A stretch of DNA of 64,000 nucleotides from Xestospongia bergquistia (Eukaryota; Porifera; Demospongiae; Haplosclerida; Petrosiidae). Position numbers and translations under genes: made by a program. Position 1 is the stretch's first letter; each line of letters begins with the position of its first letter. The stretch spans positions 746,501 to 810,500 of the forward strand of contig OZ014412.1 of assembly GCA_963965975.1 (NCBI GenBank). Direction: 5' to 3'. Below, piece by piece: positions 1 through 12,199 of the stretch. The notes beneath the pieces were generated by a model. It was not told where the DNA came from. It worked only from the letters and a program-made list of their open reading frames with translations, and made no database searches.

Positions 1-239
1 AACATATATGATGTAATAACTGTACATGTGACAAAAAAATTTGGCTTTTTTCCAAATTTAAATTTCAAAGTGGCTGTTGACACTGACTAAACTTTAATAT
101 AAGAATATATACTAAAGGCAGTTTCCAACAAGTACTTTATTAAATATAATAATAAATAGTGATAAGGACATTGGTTTATTGAGGAATAGTGTCTGCTGAT
201 TGGCTTAGATATAGGAGATGGATCATGGTACAATCTAGT

Positions 240-560
240 GTTGTTCCAGTTCTTAGGTACTGGAACTAAAAGTAATTTTAGTACCATCATTTTAATTTAA
301 GTTCCAGTTCTAGAACTAAAACTAGTACAAAAACTAAAATAATTTTTATTTCAGTACTTGAATTAGAACTGGAACTAAAAATATTTTTTAGGTATTACTG
401 GAACTAAAACTGGAACTAAAATAGTGAAACAAAAAGTTCCAGAACTGGAAGTAGAACTATAAAAAAAAACAATTTGGTTCTAAAACTAGAACTGGAACTA
501 TAAATGATAAACTTAAGGTTCCAGAACTGGAACTTTAATTTGACATGAGAACCGGAACAA
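240..560. repeat. Degenerate GGAACT/AGTTCC-rich repeat tract
   Basis: About 300 bases are made of imperfect units of the type AGTTCCAGTTCTAGAACT in both orientations, separated by short A/T runs. No open frame or splice pattern is visible. It lies where the downstream exons of the truncated Ig gene (minus strand) would be expected. The flanks 1-240 and 560-780 show no feature that I recognise. Confidence 0.6.
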
Positions 561-787
561 CTCTAGTACAATCCACATTTGTCTATTTTTTAAATGTTTT
601 ATCTCAAGTATATCTTATAAGTTAAGTCTATAGTTTAGAGTTTAAGAGTTTGTGCAAGTGTGTAGTCAATATTGACACTGATCATTATCAATATTGACTT
701 TATAACTCGTATTGCTACTGTTCTATCACTGTCAATATCATTGACCTTTGCTATAATATAGTAATATGATAAACATTAATATCTTAC

Positions 788-1165
788 TTTGTACTAAAAT
801 GATAGCTTTATCTGATGTTTTCTGTTGGTAGTTATTTCCATAAATAGCCTTACACCAAACAATGATGTCTTCAGTTATAGTAAAATGACAATGTCTTTTA
901 AAATTAGATGATGTAGTACAAGATTCTGATATATCAGATGAGGCACTTCCTGAAGACTGCTTTAATACATCCAATTCTACACAATCATTTCCCTTCATTT
1001 TACACACCACAGATAAATTTATGTTGTAAGTAACATTACGTGAGACTGGGAACATTGTGATAACTGTATCATAAGTCAGACATAATAGACTCACGTATTA
1101 TTAGTTCACTTACTACAACTACTAGACACTTGAATAACATAAAACAAATATAATGAGTTCTTCAT
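788..1165 (-). pseudogene. Truncated Ig-receptor gene: signal-peptide and Ig exons only
   Basis: Exon 1 (1165-1114) starts with ATG and encodes a hydrophobic leader (MKNSLYLFYVIQ). A 50-nt GT-AG intron follows, then exon 2 (1063-788), both in phase 1. Exon 2 encodes an Ig-like domain with two cysteines and an I(V/I)WCKAIYG core, and it ends at a GTAAG donor. It closely resembles the Ig exon of gene 6 (30207-29938), including the segment DVxWCKAIYG. No FN3, membrane-proximal or transmembrane exon follows; the space is filled by the degenerate repeat. I read it as the 5' stub of a gene-6-type receptor whose rest has been lost. It could still be the start of a live gene continuing beyond the window edge, if its next intron is unusually long. 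Confidence 0.6.
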
Positions 1166-1263
1166 TTTCTGGGCACAGACAAGGGGGCGTGTCAAACCAA
1201 ATTAAAATGCTTTACATCCGTAAGTTATAAGTAGTGTTACTCCTCCACGACCAGAGCAATGTC

Positions 1264-1449
1264 ATGGACTTTATTGTTTTTATCAGCTTCTGTACATTGT
1301 TAGGAGGACTAGCAGTAGGGAACCCAGGTAAGAGATGGATTAAGTAATTTGATTTTGAAAATAAACAGAAGATATTTTAGCTGTGCAATCATATATATAT
1401 ATACATATGTCTATATGTAATACACACACTAACACACACACGCGCGCAT

Positions 1450-1481
<32 letters not shown>

Positions 1482-3938
1482 TGATAGAGAGAAAGCAAAT
1501 AGTCATATTAAATGGTATTATTGGAAATGTGCAAAAAGTGTATCATTACATAGTTTGTTTATTTTGTTATGAAGTCTTTCTCTTCAAATACACATATATA
1601 TTATATTTGCTTTCATTTCAATGCCTAACTATCTAGTAGGTTATGTTGGCATTGATGTTGAGTTGACTATATATTGTCATAAGTAGTATATACCATATCA
1701 TTGTGTTTGTTGTATTTTTATTTATTAGTTTTTATTGAGAAGCCTGTCTCAGTCAATGCTAGTCTCAATTCTACAGCAACTTTCATCTGTAAATGTCGTT
1801 ATTGTGTCGGACAATTTTGGGAAGTAAATGGACTATCTGCTAACTTTGATGTAAATCAAAACAAAGGAGTTGATCCAGGAGGACCTTATTACTTATCAAA
1901 TGGAGTCAAGCTATACAATGTCTCAATGCCAGCTTCAATTCAATTAAATAACTCTACTATACAATGTATTATATATAATGAATCTTCTTTTAAAAATAGT
2001 GAAGTGGTCTACCTCTATGTGCAAGGTAATGAGATTGCAATCATATCTACTCAGAGATCTAATATATCTTTATAGTAATAATAATAATACTAAAATGTTA
2101 TTGTTTTGAGACTGTTAGATTGACTGCCTTCACAGCAACTTTCAATTTATTTTTACAAATCTTATAATATCATTACAAGACTATATTAATTTATACAGGG
2201 TTATTGTCAACAGTACTTGATCCCCAAATCACTCAAGTAAACAACTCAACATTTCAACTCTCATTCTCATCACCACCCACTTTGAGTGGAATACCAATAT
2301 TATATTATATTATACATATAATATTGGAAGATATTATCATAGAGATCATTAACACAACATCAACAATAAACCTACTATCATTTACTAATCCTTGTGTTAA
2401 ATATGATATAGTTATTACAGCTTGGAATGTAGTAGGTATGGGAAAGGAAACAAATATAACTGACATAGTACTCTATCAAAGTAAGCTATTAATAAGTAAC
2501 ATTATCAACATAACAACTTTCTATAGCTCCAAAGACACTACCTCCAATATTAACTGCACAATACAATGGTGATAGTCTTCTTGTTGACATTCAGTTTCAG
2601 GTTGATATATTGTCTAAAATAACAACTATAATTTATGATTTATAGGTTAACACTTCATGTCCTGGAATACTACCACAAACAGTCAGTGTTATCCTCAACT
2701 GTAAAGACAGACCCGATGAGGTGTATCTTGGTCCTTGTCCACTTATCAGTGTAGTCTCATATAATCTTAACCATTCTACAAACTGTTCTATCATAACAAT
2801 TGGTAACGGTAGTCCAACTGTACTAACAGTGAACTTAACACTATTTGTTCTAAATGAATGTCATTATCACGTTGAGTTGATACTAAATACTGTTAATATT
2901 AGTGGAATCAGTCCAGTATCAAGTTTATTTAACTTTAGTAAGTACATACTATTAATTCATAACACATTATATATGTCATAATAGGTACCTATCATGTGAA
3001 CAATGCTAAAATAACTTCATTTACTAATGACTCAGTTTGTATTCAGTGTACATTAAAAGCAGGTTCTTTATCCAAAGCCTGCTATATCATGTTTCAACAT
3101 ACTATTTCTATGAAACCTCCTTTATACAGACAGATATCTAGATTATCTGATGAGACAACTCTCCATAACTGTATTAGTGATGTACCTGATGGTACTTACA
3201 ATATATCAGTAATAGACAGTCCAAGTTATCATAATAGAAGATATGATAAGATAGTAGTGATATTAACAACATCAATCACAATATATCACTTTGATCAACA
3301 GATGGCTAGTAGTAATATGTTACTATATTCAACAACTACAACACCAACAACAACAGGTATGTAGTATACTTCAATTACTTATCAACTAGATTGATTTCAT
3401 TAATTTATATCATGTTATTTCACTTATAGCTGCAGTCATCATTACATCAATGTCATCACTACAATTGACTACTACCAATATTCCTATTGTCTCCAATAAT
3501 GGTGACTTGTCTACTATAACAGCTAATACTACACCATTATTACTGATAACAGTAATATGTACTGCTGGATGTCTAATTATAACATTGGTACTGGCTATTG
3601 TATCATTGATAGTATGTTTGAGGAAAGCTAAAAGGAAAGCTCACATTTATAAAATGGGTAAATATGATAATTATTGTTATTATATTTATAGAAATTAAAA
3701 TGTATTAATTATAGCTCACGAAGAAATAAGAAGACAACAAAGAAATACTGACATTATTTTAAAATGTACAAATTCTACTAATCCAATATATAGTACAGTC
3801 ATACAACAAGGTCCTAATAATGATATAATAGATAATGGGAATGGATTGAATATGGAACAATGTCCAGCTTATGAGACTACTAAAGTTATACAACCACCAC
3901 CACTACCACCAAGGACTTATCCTCCTTCTTCGTTATGA
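1264..3938 (+). CDS. Receptor gene 1: Ig/FN3 single-pass membrane protein, 8 exons, about 610 aa
   Basis: Exons: 1264-1327, 1729-2025, 2199-2480, 2527-2600, 2646-2937, 2985-3356, 3430-3657, 3715-3938. All junctions are GT-AG, and the phases (1,1,1,0,1,1,1) give one open frame. Residues 1-21 are a signal peptide. About 22-121 form an Ig-like domain with N-glycosylation sequons, and 121-337 an FN3-like region. About 337-461 form the membrane-proximal cysteine domain shared by the whole cluster (CIQC, then C..GTYNISV). A Thr-rich stalk precedes the transmembrane segment (about 498-524) and a basic stop-transfer. The 73-residue tail carries NPIYSTV (an NPxY site), CPAYETTKV and the proline motif PPPLPPR, which are candidate PTB/SH2 and SH3 docking sites. 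The upstream ATG at 1259 runs into a stop, so 1264 was chosen. It probably acts as a plasma-membrane receptor; no ligand can be deduced. Confidence 0.85.
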
Positions 3939-4304
3939 CTTAATATACTTTTATAAAAATGTGTGAATATTTTTGTCAATTTTATATCACGATACCAAAT
4001 ACTACTAAATTAAATTAGAAGGTCAGTCAAACCTGTGAAGATTTCTTTTTTTGATTTCACTGATATCTAACGAAAAAGCAATAATGCTATATTATTACAT
4101 TAATTGTTAATAACTTACTTCTGGTTCATATATATCAATGTTCTGAATCTCTCTAGTAGTATAATTATCTTCAGTGTTAGGTTCTTACTGATTCAGTAGG
4201 TTTATGATAACTTATAAATGTTGCAATCAATTTACCACATTCTCTGGTCCCTGTTATGTGTAATTCAAAGCTGAAAGTAGATCTTTTGTTCTGTTGATTG
4301 TTGT

Positions 4305-4485
4305 TCTGCTGATCTGTTTATTGTTATTCTGTTCATTGTTGTTCTGTTGATTGTCATTCTATTGATTATTGTTTTGTTAATTGTTGTTCTGTTGATTGTC
4401 ATTCTATTGATTATTGTTTTGTTAATTGTTGTTCTGTTGATTGTCATTCTATTGATTATTGTTGTATTGGTTGTGTTGGCTGTCA
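4305..4485. repeat. 45-bp minisatellite (about 3-4 copies)
   Basis: A 45-bp unit rich in TTGTTCTGTTGATTGTC repeats about three times with few changes, with partial units outside. The period is a multiple of three, so it leaves open frames on both strands (TINRxTINK-type peptides on the minus strand). I treat these as repeat artefacts. A shorter relative lies at 15525-15590 at the matching place in the duplicated block, next to the same pseudogene. Confidence 0.75.
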
Positions 4486-4509
4486 ATCCATTGTTTGAAG
4501 TTAATGATC

Positions 4510-6133
4510 ATCTTCCATTCAGTTTTTTCTTTTAAACAAGGAAGAGTGTTCAAAGTTAATTATATTAAATATTGTGTCTGAGGTCCCAGCAGTAAATTCT
4601 ACGATTTCATGGAATTAATACTGTAACTGCCCTTTTGAAATACTTGCATCATATCACTATAACAACAAAAATGAAGACAATGGCTATTACTCTGACCACT
4701 ACACCACTAAATGTGGTTACATATTCCTAGTGTAGAACTACTAACATTTAAAAATAAAACGTTATCTTCTTTTACTGTTAATATAACTGATACTGGAATA
4801 GTTTGTGGTACTGAATAAAGAAAAGTAATCAAAAATCAATGAAAGGAAACCACTCCATACACATATTCCATATATGGTTATAGTACCAGCTCCATTAATA
4901 CCAGAGACATATACAGTAGTTACATTACATGGATCATCATTACTAGATGTCAGGATGTACTCAGTAGTATTAACTGTCTCTATAAATGTTGTTTTAGTTT
5001 TGATTTTATTTTATTTTTAGTTAGTATTAGTAAGTTTTGTCCTGTTTATGATTATGTTTAGTTAGTATTAGTTACACTTGGTCTTTGAACATTATTTTTG
5101 CTAGTTTTACTTTGTTTAGCTTATTATTAGTTTTTTTTATAGCACTAGGAGTTTTAGTTATTGCATGTGTTTGAAGATAAAGTACCGAACAATATATTAG
5201 GCACACAATATCTAAAGCAGTGCCTATTTCGAGATGGCTCAGATTGTCCATTGAAATTTATTGTCTAATAGCACAAACAATATCACTCAAAACACATCAG
5301 AATATCTCAATACTCGTCAATCATTCTTTCTAGGATAATGTCCATGTTGTGACTGATTTATATACAGGCAATGTTTCTAAGTATCACAATAGAAGTTGAT
5401 GAAAATACTGAATTGCTTGAGTTTCTTCTTCTTTTTGTCTACAACAACAATTCAAAAGGTAAAAGAAGATATGCCATTATTTTCACAGATGTAGGACAAT
5501 TTCAAACAAACAACATGTTTTAATTACTTATAGTTAGTTAACTAAAATATAATTAGACTAAACTAGTAGAGTTTTAGTTTTAGTTATAGTTAACTAAACA
5601 ACACTACTTTGTCTATAAGTGTTCCTTCGTAATCATTGATGTTATATCCAGTGATAGGTACATTATCCAATGTATATGGTGCAGACCACATCAGTAACAT
5701 GCTAGATCCATTGAGAACTGTACAGGAGTACATAAACATAGATGTAGTAGATGGTAATATTATAATATATGAAATCGATAACATTAGCTCACTTTGTTTC
5801 ATAATGCAGCACTGTATACAGCTTGTGAATTAATATATTATATATTATATATTATACATTATATATTAGCATTATTGGTATCTTGTAATACTTTTACTAA
5901 TAACATTTCTCTTTCTTGCACTACCAAGAGTAGCTTGGGCTTGTTGAGTAAATCCTCTGTTAATAACATCAGATACTAAAATATTATTATTATAAACCTG
6001 TTTTTGATTTCAATAATAACAGTTACATGAGTGTTAGTGTAATACCTTTGTAATAATTTACCATCTAAGTTGGAACAATAGATATCATTATCAAAGTCAG
6101 TATCAAGTGTAACACAGACATCATTGACTATAT
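4510..6133 (-). pseudogene. Decayed receptor (gene 3/5 type), split by a transposon insertion
   Basis: Read on the minus strand, the order is: a leader-like segment near 6133-6080, a shortened and stop-ridden Ig exon (about 5960-5760), and an FN3 exon recognisable by SAPYTLDNVPITGYN (about 5720-5610). The FN3 exon resumes after an inserted element as SSNDDPCNVTTVY...GINGAG (about 4984-4860). Further 3', decayed sequence corresponds to the next exon (about 4830-4700). Reading frames are broken throughout, and no transmembrane or tail exon can be assembled. The same arrangement, without the insertion, is present at 15520-16592, so both derive from one ancestral pseudogene or from a gene that decayed in parallel. 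It lies head-to-head with gene 2, about 230 bp from its start. Confidence 0.75.
4985..5609. mobile_element. hAT-like non-autonomous element (~625 bp) inside an FN3 pseudo-exon
   Basis: The FN3 coding sequence stops at 4984 and resumes at 5610-5617. The flanks TCTCTATA and TGTCTATA look like an 8-bp target-site duplication with one mismatch. The ends are imperfect inverted repeats: the left begins AATGTTGTTTTAG, and the right read inward begins AGTAGTGTTGTTTAG. A TAGTGTTG-type terminus with an 8-bp duplication is typical of hAT elements. The interior is T-rich with TTAGTTAGTATTAG-like subterminal motifs and has no transposase frame. Exact ends are uncertain by 1-3 bases. Confidence 0.6.
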
Positions 6134-6358
6134 ATACAGACAACAGTGAGGATATGTTAGTATTTACATTGTGTTGACATTAATTCATATGATATTATGT
6201 CACAGAAATATGTCAAATAAATCAGGAACTTAGTGTGTAGAAGATGACTCCACCTCCATCTAATTATATAACTATACTGTGTATTCGGAATTATACTAGT
6301 CTATACTAAGAGATTGATTTTTGACGATAGTTGTTATCAACCCATAATCTATTTAGTT

Positions 6359-8377
6359 ATGATGTCTATCTTGCATTTGATGATGATTATGATGATGATG
6401 ATATCTGTAGAGTCGGCCAAAGTTGGTAAGTAACTAAATACATCATAATGAATGTATTATGTCAGTTAAAACATACTATATTACAGCTGTCATATCTTAC
6501 AGAAATTACAGTTCATCCTCAGTCAGTCAATACTACTCTCAACTCAACAGTTAATTTTACATGTGAAGCTGTTGCTGATGATATTATATTTAGAGTTAAT
6601 GATACATCAGCATCTGATACAGTTGTTATAAATAGAGGATTTATTCAACAACCACAAAATACTCTCAGTGATGGTAGAAAAAGAAGAGTGTTATTATCTA
6701 AAGCGTTAATTAATAACAATAATACTAGCATATTGTGTACAGCTATTGATTCAGAGCTAGTAAACAGTCAGAAAGCTGTGTTAATAATACAAGGTAATTT
6801 AGTATTAGATAATATATCAGATGTTAATGCTATGTATATACTATGCAGGATTACTAGCTTCTGTTAAAGATCTAACTGCTACAGTTCTCAATGGATCTAG
6901 TGTCTTACTGATGTGGTCTGCACCATATACATTGGATAATGTACCTATCACTGGATATAACATCATTGATGATCAAGGAACACTTATAGACAGAGTTAAT
7001 ACTACTGAGTACATCCTGACATCTAGTAATGATGATCCATGTAATGTAACTACTGTATATGTCTCTGGTATTAATGGAGCTGGTATAGGAGATAGTAATA
7101 ATGTCATGTACTATATTGCTAGAGGTATAGAGGTGCCTTTTAGAAAAGTAAATCAGTTTATATTTTAGCTCCCAAGAATGGCTCTACACACTTATTACTA
7201 TTAATACAAACAACAGTTTATAATTCAACAATATCAATACAAATATTTATTGATGTAAGTACAACAATATCATAACAATGAAAATAAACTGAATATTATT
7301 ATAATATATACAGGTGAGTCATCTTTGTCCTGGAGAGTATCCTACTAGTGTAGATATTATAATAAAGAATTTTACTGGTCATATAGTACATAGTCTCACT
7401 GATGGTACATTGTCTCTTATAACTGGACACCAGTTTGTTGTCAATGAGTATATTATATTGTCTAGTAAAGTTAATATACCTATCTCAACTGAGGTTACAT
7501 TCAGTAATCTTGATGGAGAATTTAATGTATTAACAGATGTGGAGTACAGTAAGTCTATATATTATCTCCTGTTTATTAATTGTTTGTTTTATTATAGTAA
7601 CTTCAGTTAATATCAGTGTTAATAATAACAGTATTTGTATTCAATGTTATTATATTAATAACACTACTAAATTAGGATGTCAACTGGATCTAGTCAATGA
7701 TAGTAAAGTACTTTATAGAGTCCAATTATTAAAGAATTCAACTACTAACAAAGCTAATGATTGTATAGTAAATATATCAAGTGGTTACTATGACCTCTAT
7801 ACATATGATATTAATGAGAATAGTACAATAAATACTGTTCCTATTGATATCATATATCAAGTATTTGTACCTACTGAGTTGATAGTTAGACACTCTGTAG
7901 TCCTATCTACTATTAACACACTCCCTTCAATACTACCATCAACAACAACAACAACAACAATACTACCTTCATGTAAGTATTATCTTGTGTCACTGATAAC
8001 TATATATATTTCACTCTAGTTCAGTCTAATCTTAGTTCTACTAAGACTCTTATTATTACTATATCAACCATTATATCAGTTATAATAGTTGTAACAATAA
8101 TTGTGGCTATAATTGTTATTATTATCACCACTATCAAGAGATCTCAACAAGGTATATATATATATATTCTCTTTATGTACAATATAATGTTATTATATTA
8201 TTAGGTCACAATATAACTGATAATGATATTAACACACAACAGAATGAAGCTTATGATGTCATTGGACAGTTTAAAATGAAAATGGTGCATAATATGACAT
8301 ATGAAGATGTCACAACTCCTGCTAATAAAACACCTAATTATGTTAATGTTAAAAACAATAATGATATATTATATTAG
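6359..8377 (+). CDS. Receptor gene 2: Ig/FN3 membrane protein with tyrosine-motif tail, 8 exons, about 544 aa
   Basis: Exons: 6359-6425, 6503-6793, 6849-7124, 7169-7254, 7314-7548, 7598-7972, 8020-8151, 8205-8377; one open frame. Residues 1-22 are a Met-rich signal peptide. About 23-119 are an Ig domain (FTCEAVAD ... ILCTAID), and 120-211 an FN3 domain (LMWSAPYTLDNVPITGYN). About 212-318 are a second FN3-like unit split over a short exon and its partner. About 319-443 are the membrane-proximal domain (CIQC, GCQLDL, C..ISSGYYDLYTYD) with a Ser/Thr stalk. About 452-480 are transmembrane. The tail of about 57 residues has EAYDVI, MTYEDV and NYVNV, i.e. spaced YxxI/V sites plus a YxN (Grb2-type) site. 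Gene 4 is a near-duplicate. A second ATG directly follows the first, so the start is ambiguous by one codon. Confidence 0.87.
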
Positions 8378-8608
8378 TGTGTTCTAAGATGTACAGTGTC
8401 TCAAAATATTCTGTTTGTGTATATTTTGTTAAGCTAATCCATAAAATATAAAGTTTAACTGTCAAATTATTAATTATTAAATTTTACCGTCAAACTTTTT
8501 TCATTGTAATATATATTCACTCAAATGTATATTTCTTCTCTAAAAACATATTTTAAACAAAAAATTATTCTGGAACTATAATATGACTATCACCTTCGTC
8601 TCTAAATG

Positions 8609-8885
8609 CAGGGTTCTATCTAGAATTTTTTTTTTTTTTGGGGGGGGGAGAAGTTGACTTCCAATGCACTTTCAGCTTTTTTGAATAACAACTTAGTTTA
8701 CATAATTAGCACCTGCAATCTTGATGATTTGTGATGATGATGATGTGTTACTGAATTTATTGGTAATTTAAATACTTGATACATTTTTTCATTAATACAA
8801 TGTCAATCACTGTAAAGTTTCGAGATGGAAGTTACTGAGTTTGGGGGGAAGCTTCCCCCCACCCCCTTCAGTAGATAAAACCCTG
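8609..8885. mobile_element. MITE of 277 bp with CAGGGTTYTATCTA termini
   Basis: The element begins CAGGGTTCTATCTA and ends with the inverse complement of CAGGGTTTTATCTA. Subterminal G-runs (left) and C-runs (right) extend the inverted repeat. The 5-bp sequence AAATG flanks both ends and is a plausible target duplication. It has no coding capacity. It interrupts sequence that is otherwise continuous in the homologous stretch starting near 9487. Confidence 0.6.
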
Positions 8886-9480
8886 AAATGGAAAAATTAT
8901 GTAGTAATATCTATGGTAGTATACCGAATACTGGCCTTATTTCATTTCCAGGTTGGACACCACATTAGACATTTTCTTTCCTGACACATTTGAACACATA
9001 TACATATACATACTATCACTAGAATAAGTGCAAGTCCAATCACACCAAAAATTATATAAATCCCTATTTTAAATAATGCAATAAGTAGTCATCATTAAAT
9101 TAGAGATACTTACATGTAAATGTACTTGTTGTTGATGTAGTTGGTAATGTACTAGTTGACATAGGTGTTGTTGTCACTATAGCTGTATAAATAGCAAAAA
9201 TAGCAAGTACAGATCAATCATTAACTTACTTGTTGTAATTAAAATATCTCTTAATATTATAGCTGGTAATATTGATGTTAGTGGTATATCATTCTCCACA
9301 TCATATACATAGACTGTATAATTACCAGCTGGGAGATTATCAATACAATCTTGTACAGTAAGATCATTATTTTAACAAATGTTTTGTTCATTGATTTAGA
9401 GTGCATATTAATAATAATATGCAATAAAAAATATGTAATGTATTAATAATATTATTAATAATATTTATGGCTTCTTTGCT
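8886..9480 (-). pseudogene. Duplicated 3' end of a gene-3-type receptor
   Basis: Positions 9241-9372 repeat the distal part of the gene 3 membrane-proximal exon almost exactly, then lose homology after a small deletion (the segment around GGACTGTT is missing). A Thr-rich short exon (about 9182-9116) and a transmembrane-like exon (about 9064-8940, ending CQERKCLMWCPTWK and a stop) follow. Upstream exons are absent. It therefore looks like a partial tandem copy lying 3' of gene 3. It may alternatively supply alternative 3' exons to gene 3, because acceptor sites are preserved. Transcripts would decide. Confidence 0.55.
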
Positions 9481-9541
9481 TCACTAAAATGGAAAAATGA
9501 TATAGTAGTTATATGAAAGTAATTTGATATCAATATTGGCC

Positions 9542-12195
9542 TTACCTCAATTCCTGTTCATTAGATGATGTCTCAGCTGTTTCAGTTCTACGACACTTTA
9601 GAATACATATTAATATTACTATTACTGCTATTAATATCAGTAGAATAAGAATAATTACACCACACACACCAGCAATAATATATTGCACTACAATAGAAAA
9701 TGATTTAGTCATTGTTACATTAGATATACTCACATATTGCTGATGTTGATGGTAATACATCTGTTATTACAATATCTCTTAATATTATAGCTGGTAATAT
9801 TGATGTTAGTGGTATATCATTCTCCACATCATATATATAGACTGTATAATTACCAGCTGGGAGATTATCAATACAACCTTGTACAGTAAGATCATTTGGA
9901 CTGTTTTTAACAAATGTTTTGTTCTTTGAAGTCACTCCAATCACACTAACATAACATGACTTAGCAGATGGAGCAGATGAAAATACACACTCCACACATA
10001 TAGAATTACCATTAGGGTAAGCAGTAGCATTTATAACATCATATGTACCTATATCATATAATAATATCAATATATTACATAATATCATTATCTCTTACTT
10101 AAAGTACGTATCAATGGATCACTGTGTCCAGCATTATTACTGAATATAATAGAGAGACCACACTGTTGATGTTTAGGAGCTGACAGATTATCTGTTATGT
10201 TCATAAGTTGACTTGTATAGTTCACCAGATATGTTGTATTTAAAATACCTACATCATCACATTGTACAGTGACTGTAGCATTCTCTGGAGCTTCAGATGA
10301 ACATTCCAGAATAATCTACAGTAACTATAATAATCATACAGTAACCATTATTGGATAGACTCACTGGTATATTAAACATCAACTTGACTTCATTATTTAT
10401 ATATGACAGAATAGTAAATGTAGTATTTTCTTTGGCAGATCTTGGAGCTAAAATGACATGATAAAATAAACACACATATTAGTTATTTTAACTAACCTCT
10501 TTGAAAAGAGAAGGTACTATTGTTATGTTCTCCTTCACCCAGTTCATTTATACCATATATGGTATATGTATATCGATGATGAAATAATTCCTCATCTTCA
10601 TACTTGTATTCATTTCCATTAATAGATACATTTTGTAATAACATCTTGTTAACATCATCATGTATCAGTAGTATATAGTAAGATATCTGGACTATACTGT
10701 CTACATTAGGAGGATCCCAACTGATAGTAATAGTAGTACAGTTGTCAAGTGATGAGGAGATATTGAGAACAGAAGTAAGAAAACCTGTCTCATACAAGAG
10801 ATAATACACAAACACAACATAACATGTGATATATAACTTACCAAATGGAAATACATTGATAGTATGATCAAACTGTCCAGCTGGATTACTAAGAGTTACC
10901 TCAACAAGATATGTCCTCAAGTTAACAGGTGATGATATATTAACTATTATCAGTTGATTATTAACTAAAGACAGTGTCACATCATGAGATAATGTTTGTT
11001 GTAGAACATCATTAGAGTCCTTGATATTTACTGTAACATTAGTAGGATACTCACCAATACATAGACCACTGACCTAGTAATGAAAGGTATTAAAACTATT
11101 TGCTGAATATTAAATATACAATAATAATATCATAACATTTTACATAGTAGTATACCTCCCACATATCATATTGTATTTACATTATATCTTACATAGTCAT
11201 TCCATATACTGTGTGCCTATATGCATCTATACAACTGACATTAATTAATACTTGAAATAAAACATTAAATCCATCTAATGTTGGTATGACTGATACTGGA
11301 ATAGTTTTATTAGGAACTGAAATATAACAGAAATGTAATATCACTGTATAACATTATACATTACCTCTAGCAATATAGTACATGACACTATTACTGTCTC
11401 CTATACCAGCTCCCTTAATACCAGAGACGTATACAGTAGTTACATTACATGGATCATCATTACTAGATGTCAGGATGTACTCAGTAGTATTAACTGTGTC
11501 TATAAGTGTTCCTTGATCATCATTGATGTTATATCCAGTGATAGGTACATTATCCAATGTATATGGTGCAGACCACATCAGTAACACACTAGATCCATTG
11601 AGAACTGTAGCAGTTAGGTCTTTAACAGGAGCTAATAATCCTGGATAGCATATACAATAACATTTTACAGCATCTCTAGAGAAACCTCTCACAGTGAGAA
11701 TATTATAACACTATTCATACATATGACATCTATAACATTAACTGACCTTGGATTCTTAATAGGGCAATGTTACTGTATAATATCTCTGAATTAAAAGCAA
11801 TAGCTCTACATGATATATTAGTATTGTTGTCATTTTGTAATGCTTTAGCTGATAACACTCTTCTTTTTCTATCATCACTGAGAGTATTTTGTGGTTGTTG
11901 AAGAAATCCTCTATTTATAATATTTGCGTCAGATGCTGATGCATCGTTAACTCTAAAGATTATTTCATCAGCAACAGCTTCACAAGTGAAATTAACTGTT
12001 GAATTGAGAGTAGTATTGACTGACTGAGGATGAACAGTAATCTCTGTAATAAAATAATTATTATTAACTCTTATAGTGATGTTCAGTTTCATTACAACAT
12101 CATCCATCAGATTGATACTTACCAACTACATAGACAAAAGTAGGCGAAATAGAAATCATTATCACAGCCAGTATAAAGTGCAAAGTAGACATCAT
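9542..12195 (-). CDS. Receptor gene 3: Ig plus two FN3 units, nearly tailless, 10 exons, about 667 aa
   Basis: Exons: 12195-12123, 12043-11747, 11640-11365, 11316-11240, 11073-10842, 10784-10497, 10447-10365, 10315-10099, 10048-9734, 9687-9542. Phases agree and the frame is open. Residues 1-24 are a signal peptide, 25-123 Ig, 124-318 the first FN3 exon plus its short/partner pair, and 319-514 a second FN3 exon plus its own short/partner pair. About 515-619 are the membrane-proximal domain (CVECVF, SCYVSV, C..LPAGNYTVYIYD). Then come a transmembrane helix (about 623-650) and a short tail KCRRTETAETSSNEQELR without tyrosine. The repeated [FN3 + short + partner] exon set shows internal duplication relative to genes 2 and 4. 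The terminal codons overlap a possible GTAAG donor at 9545. Splicing to an acceptor near 9484 would replace the last residue with SEAKKP. Confidence 0.83.
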
Positions 12196-12199
12196 CAAA

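Noticed and set aside
4265-4535. TINR/VILLI-type open frames
   Set aside because: They arise from a 45-bp minisatellite without start context or splice partners.
5636-5979. Plus-strand frames opposite the decayed FN3/Ig exons
   Set aside because: They are antisense shadows of the pseudogene; the same shadow appears opposite intact FN3 exons of other genes.
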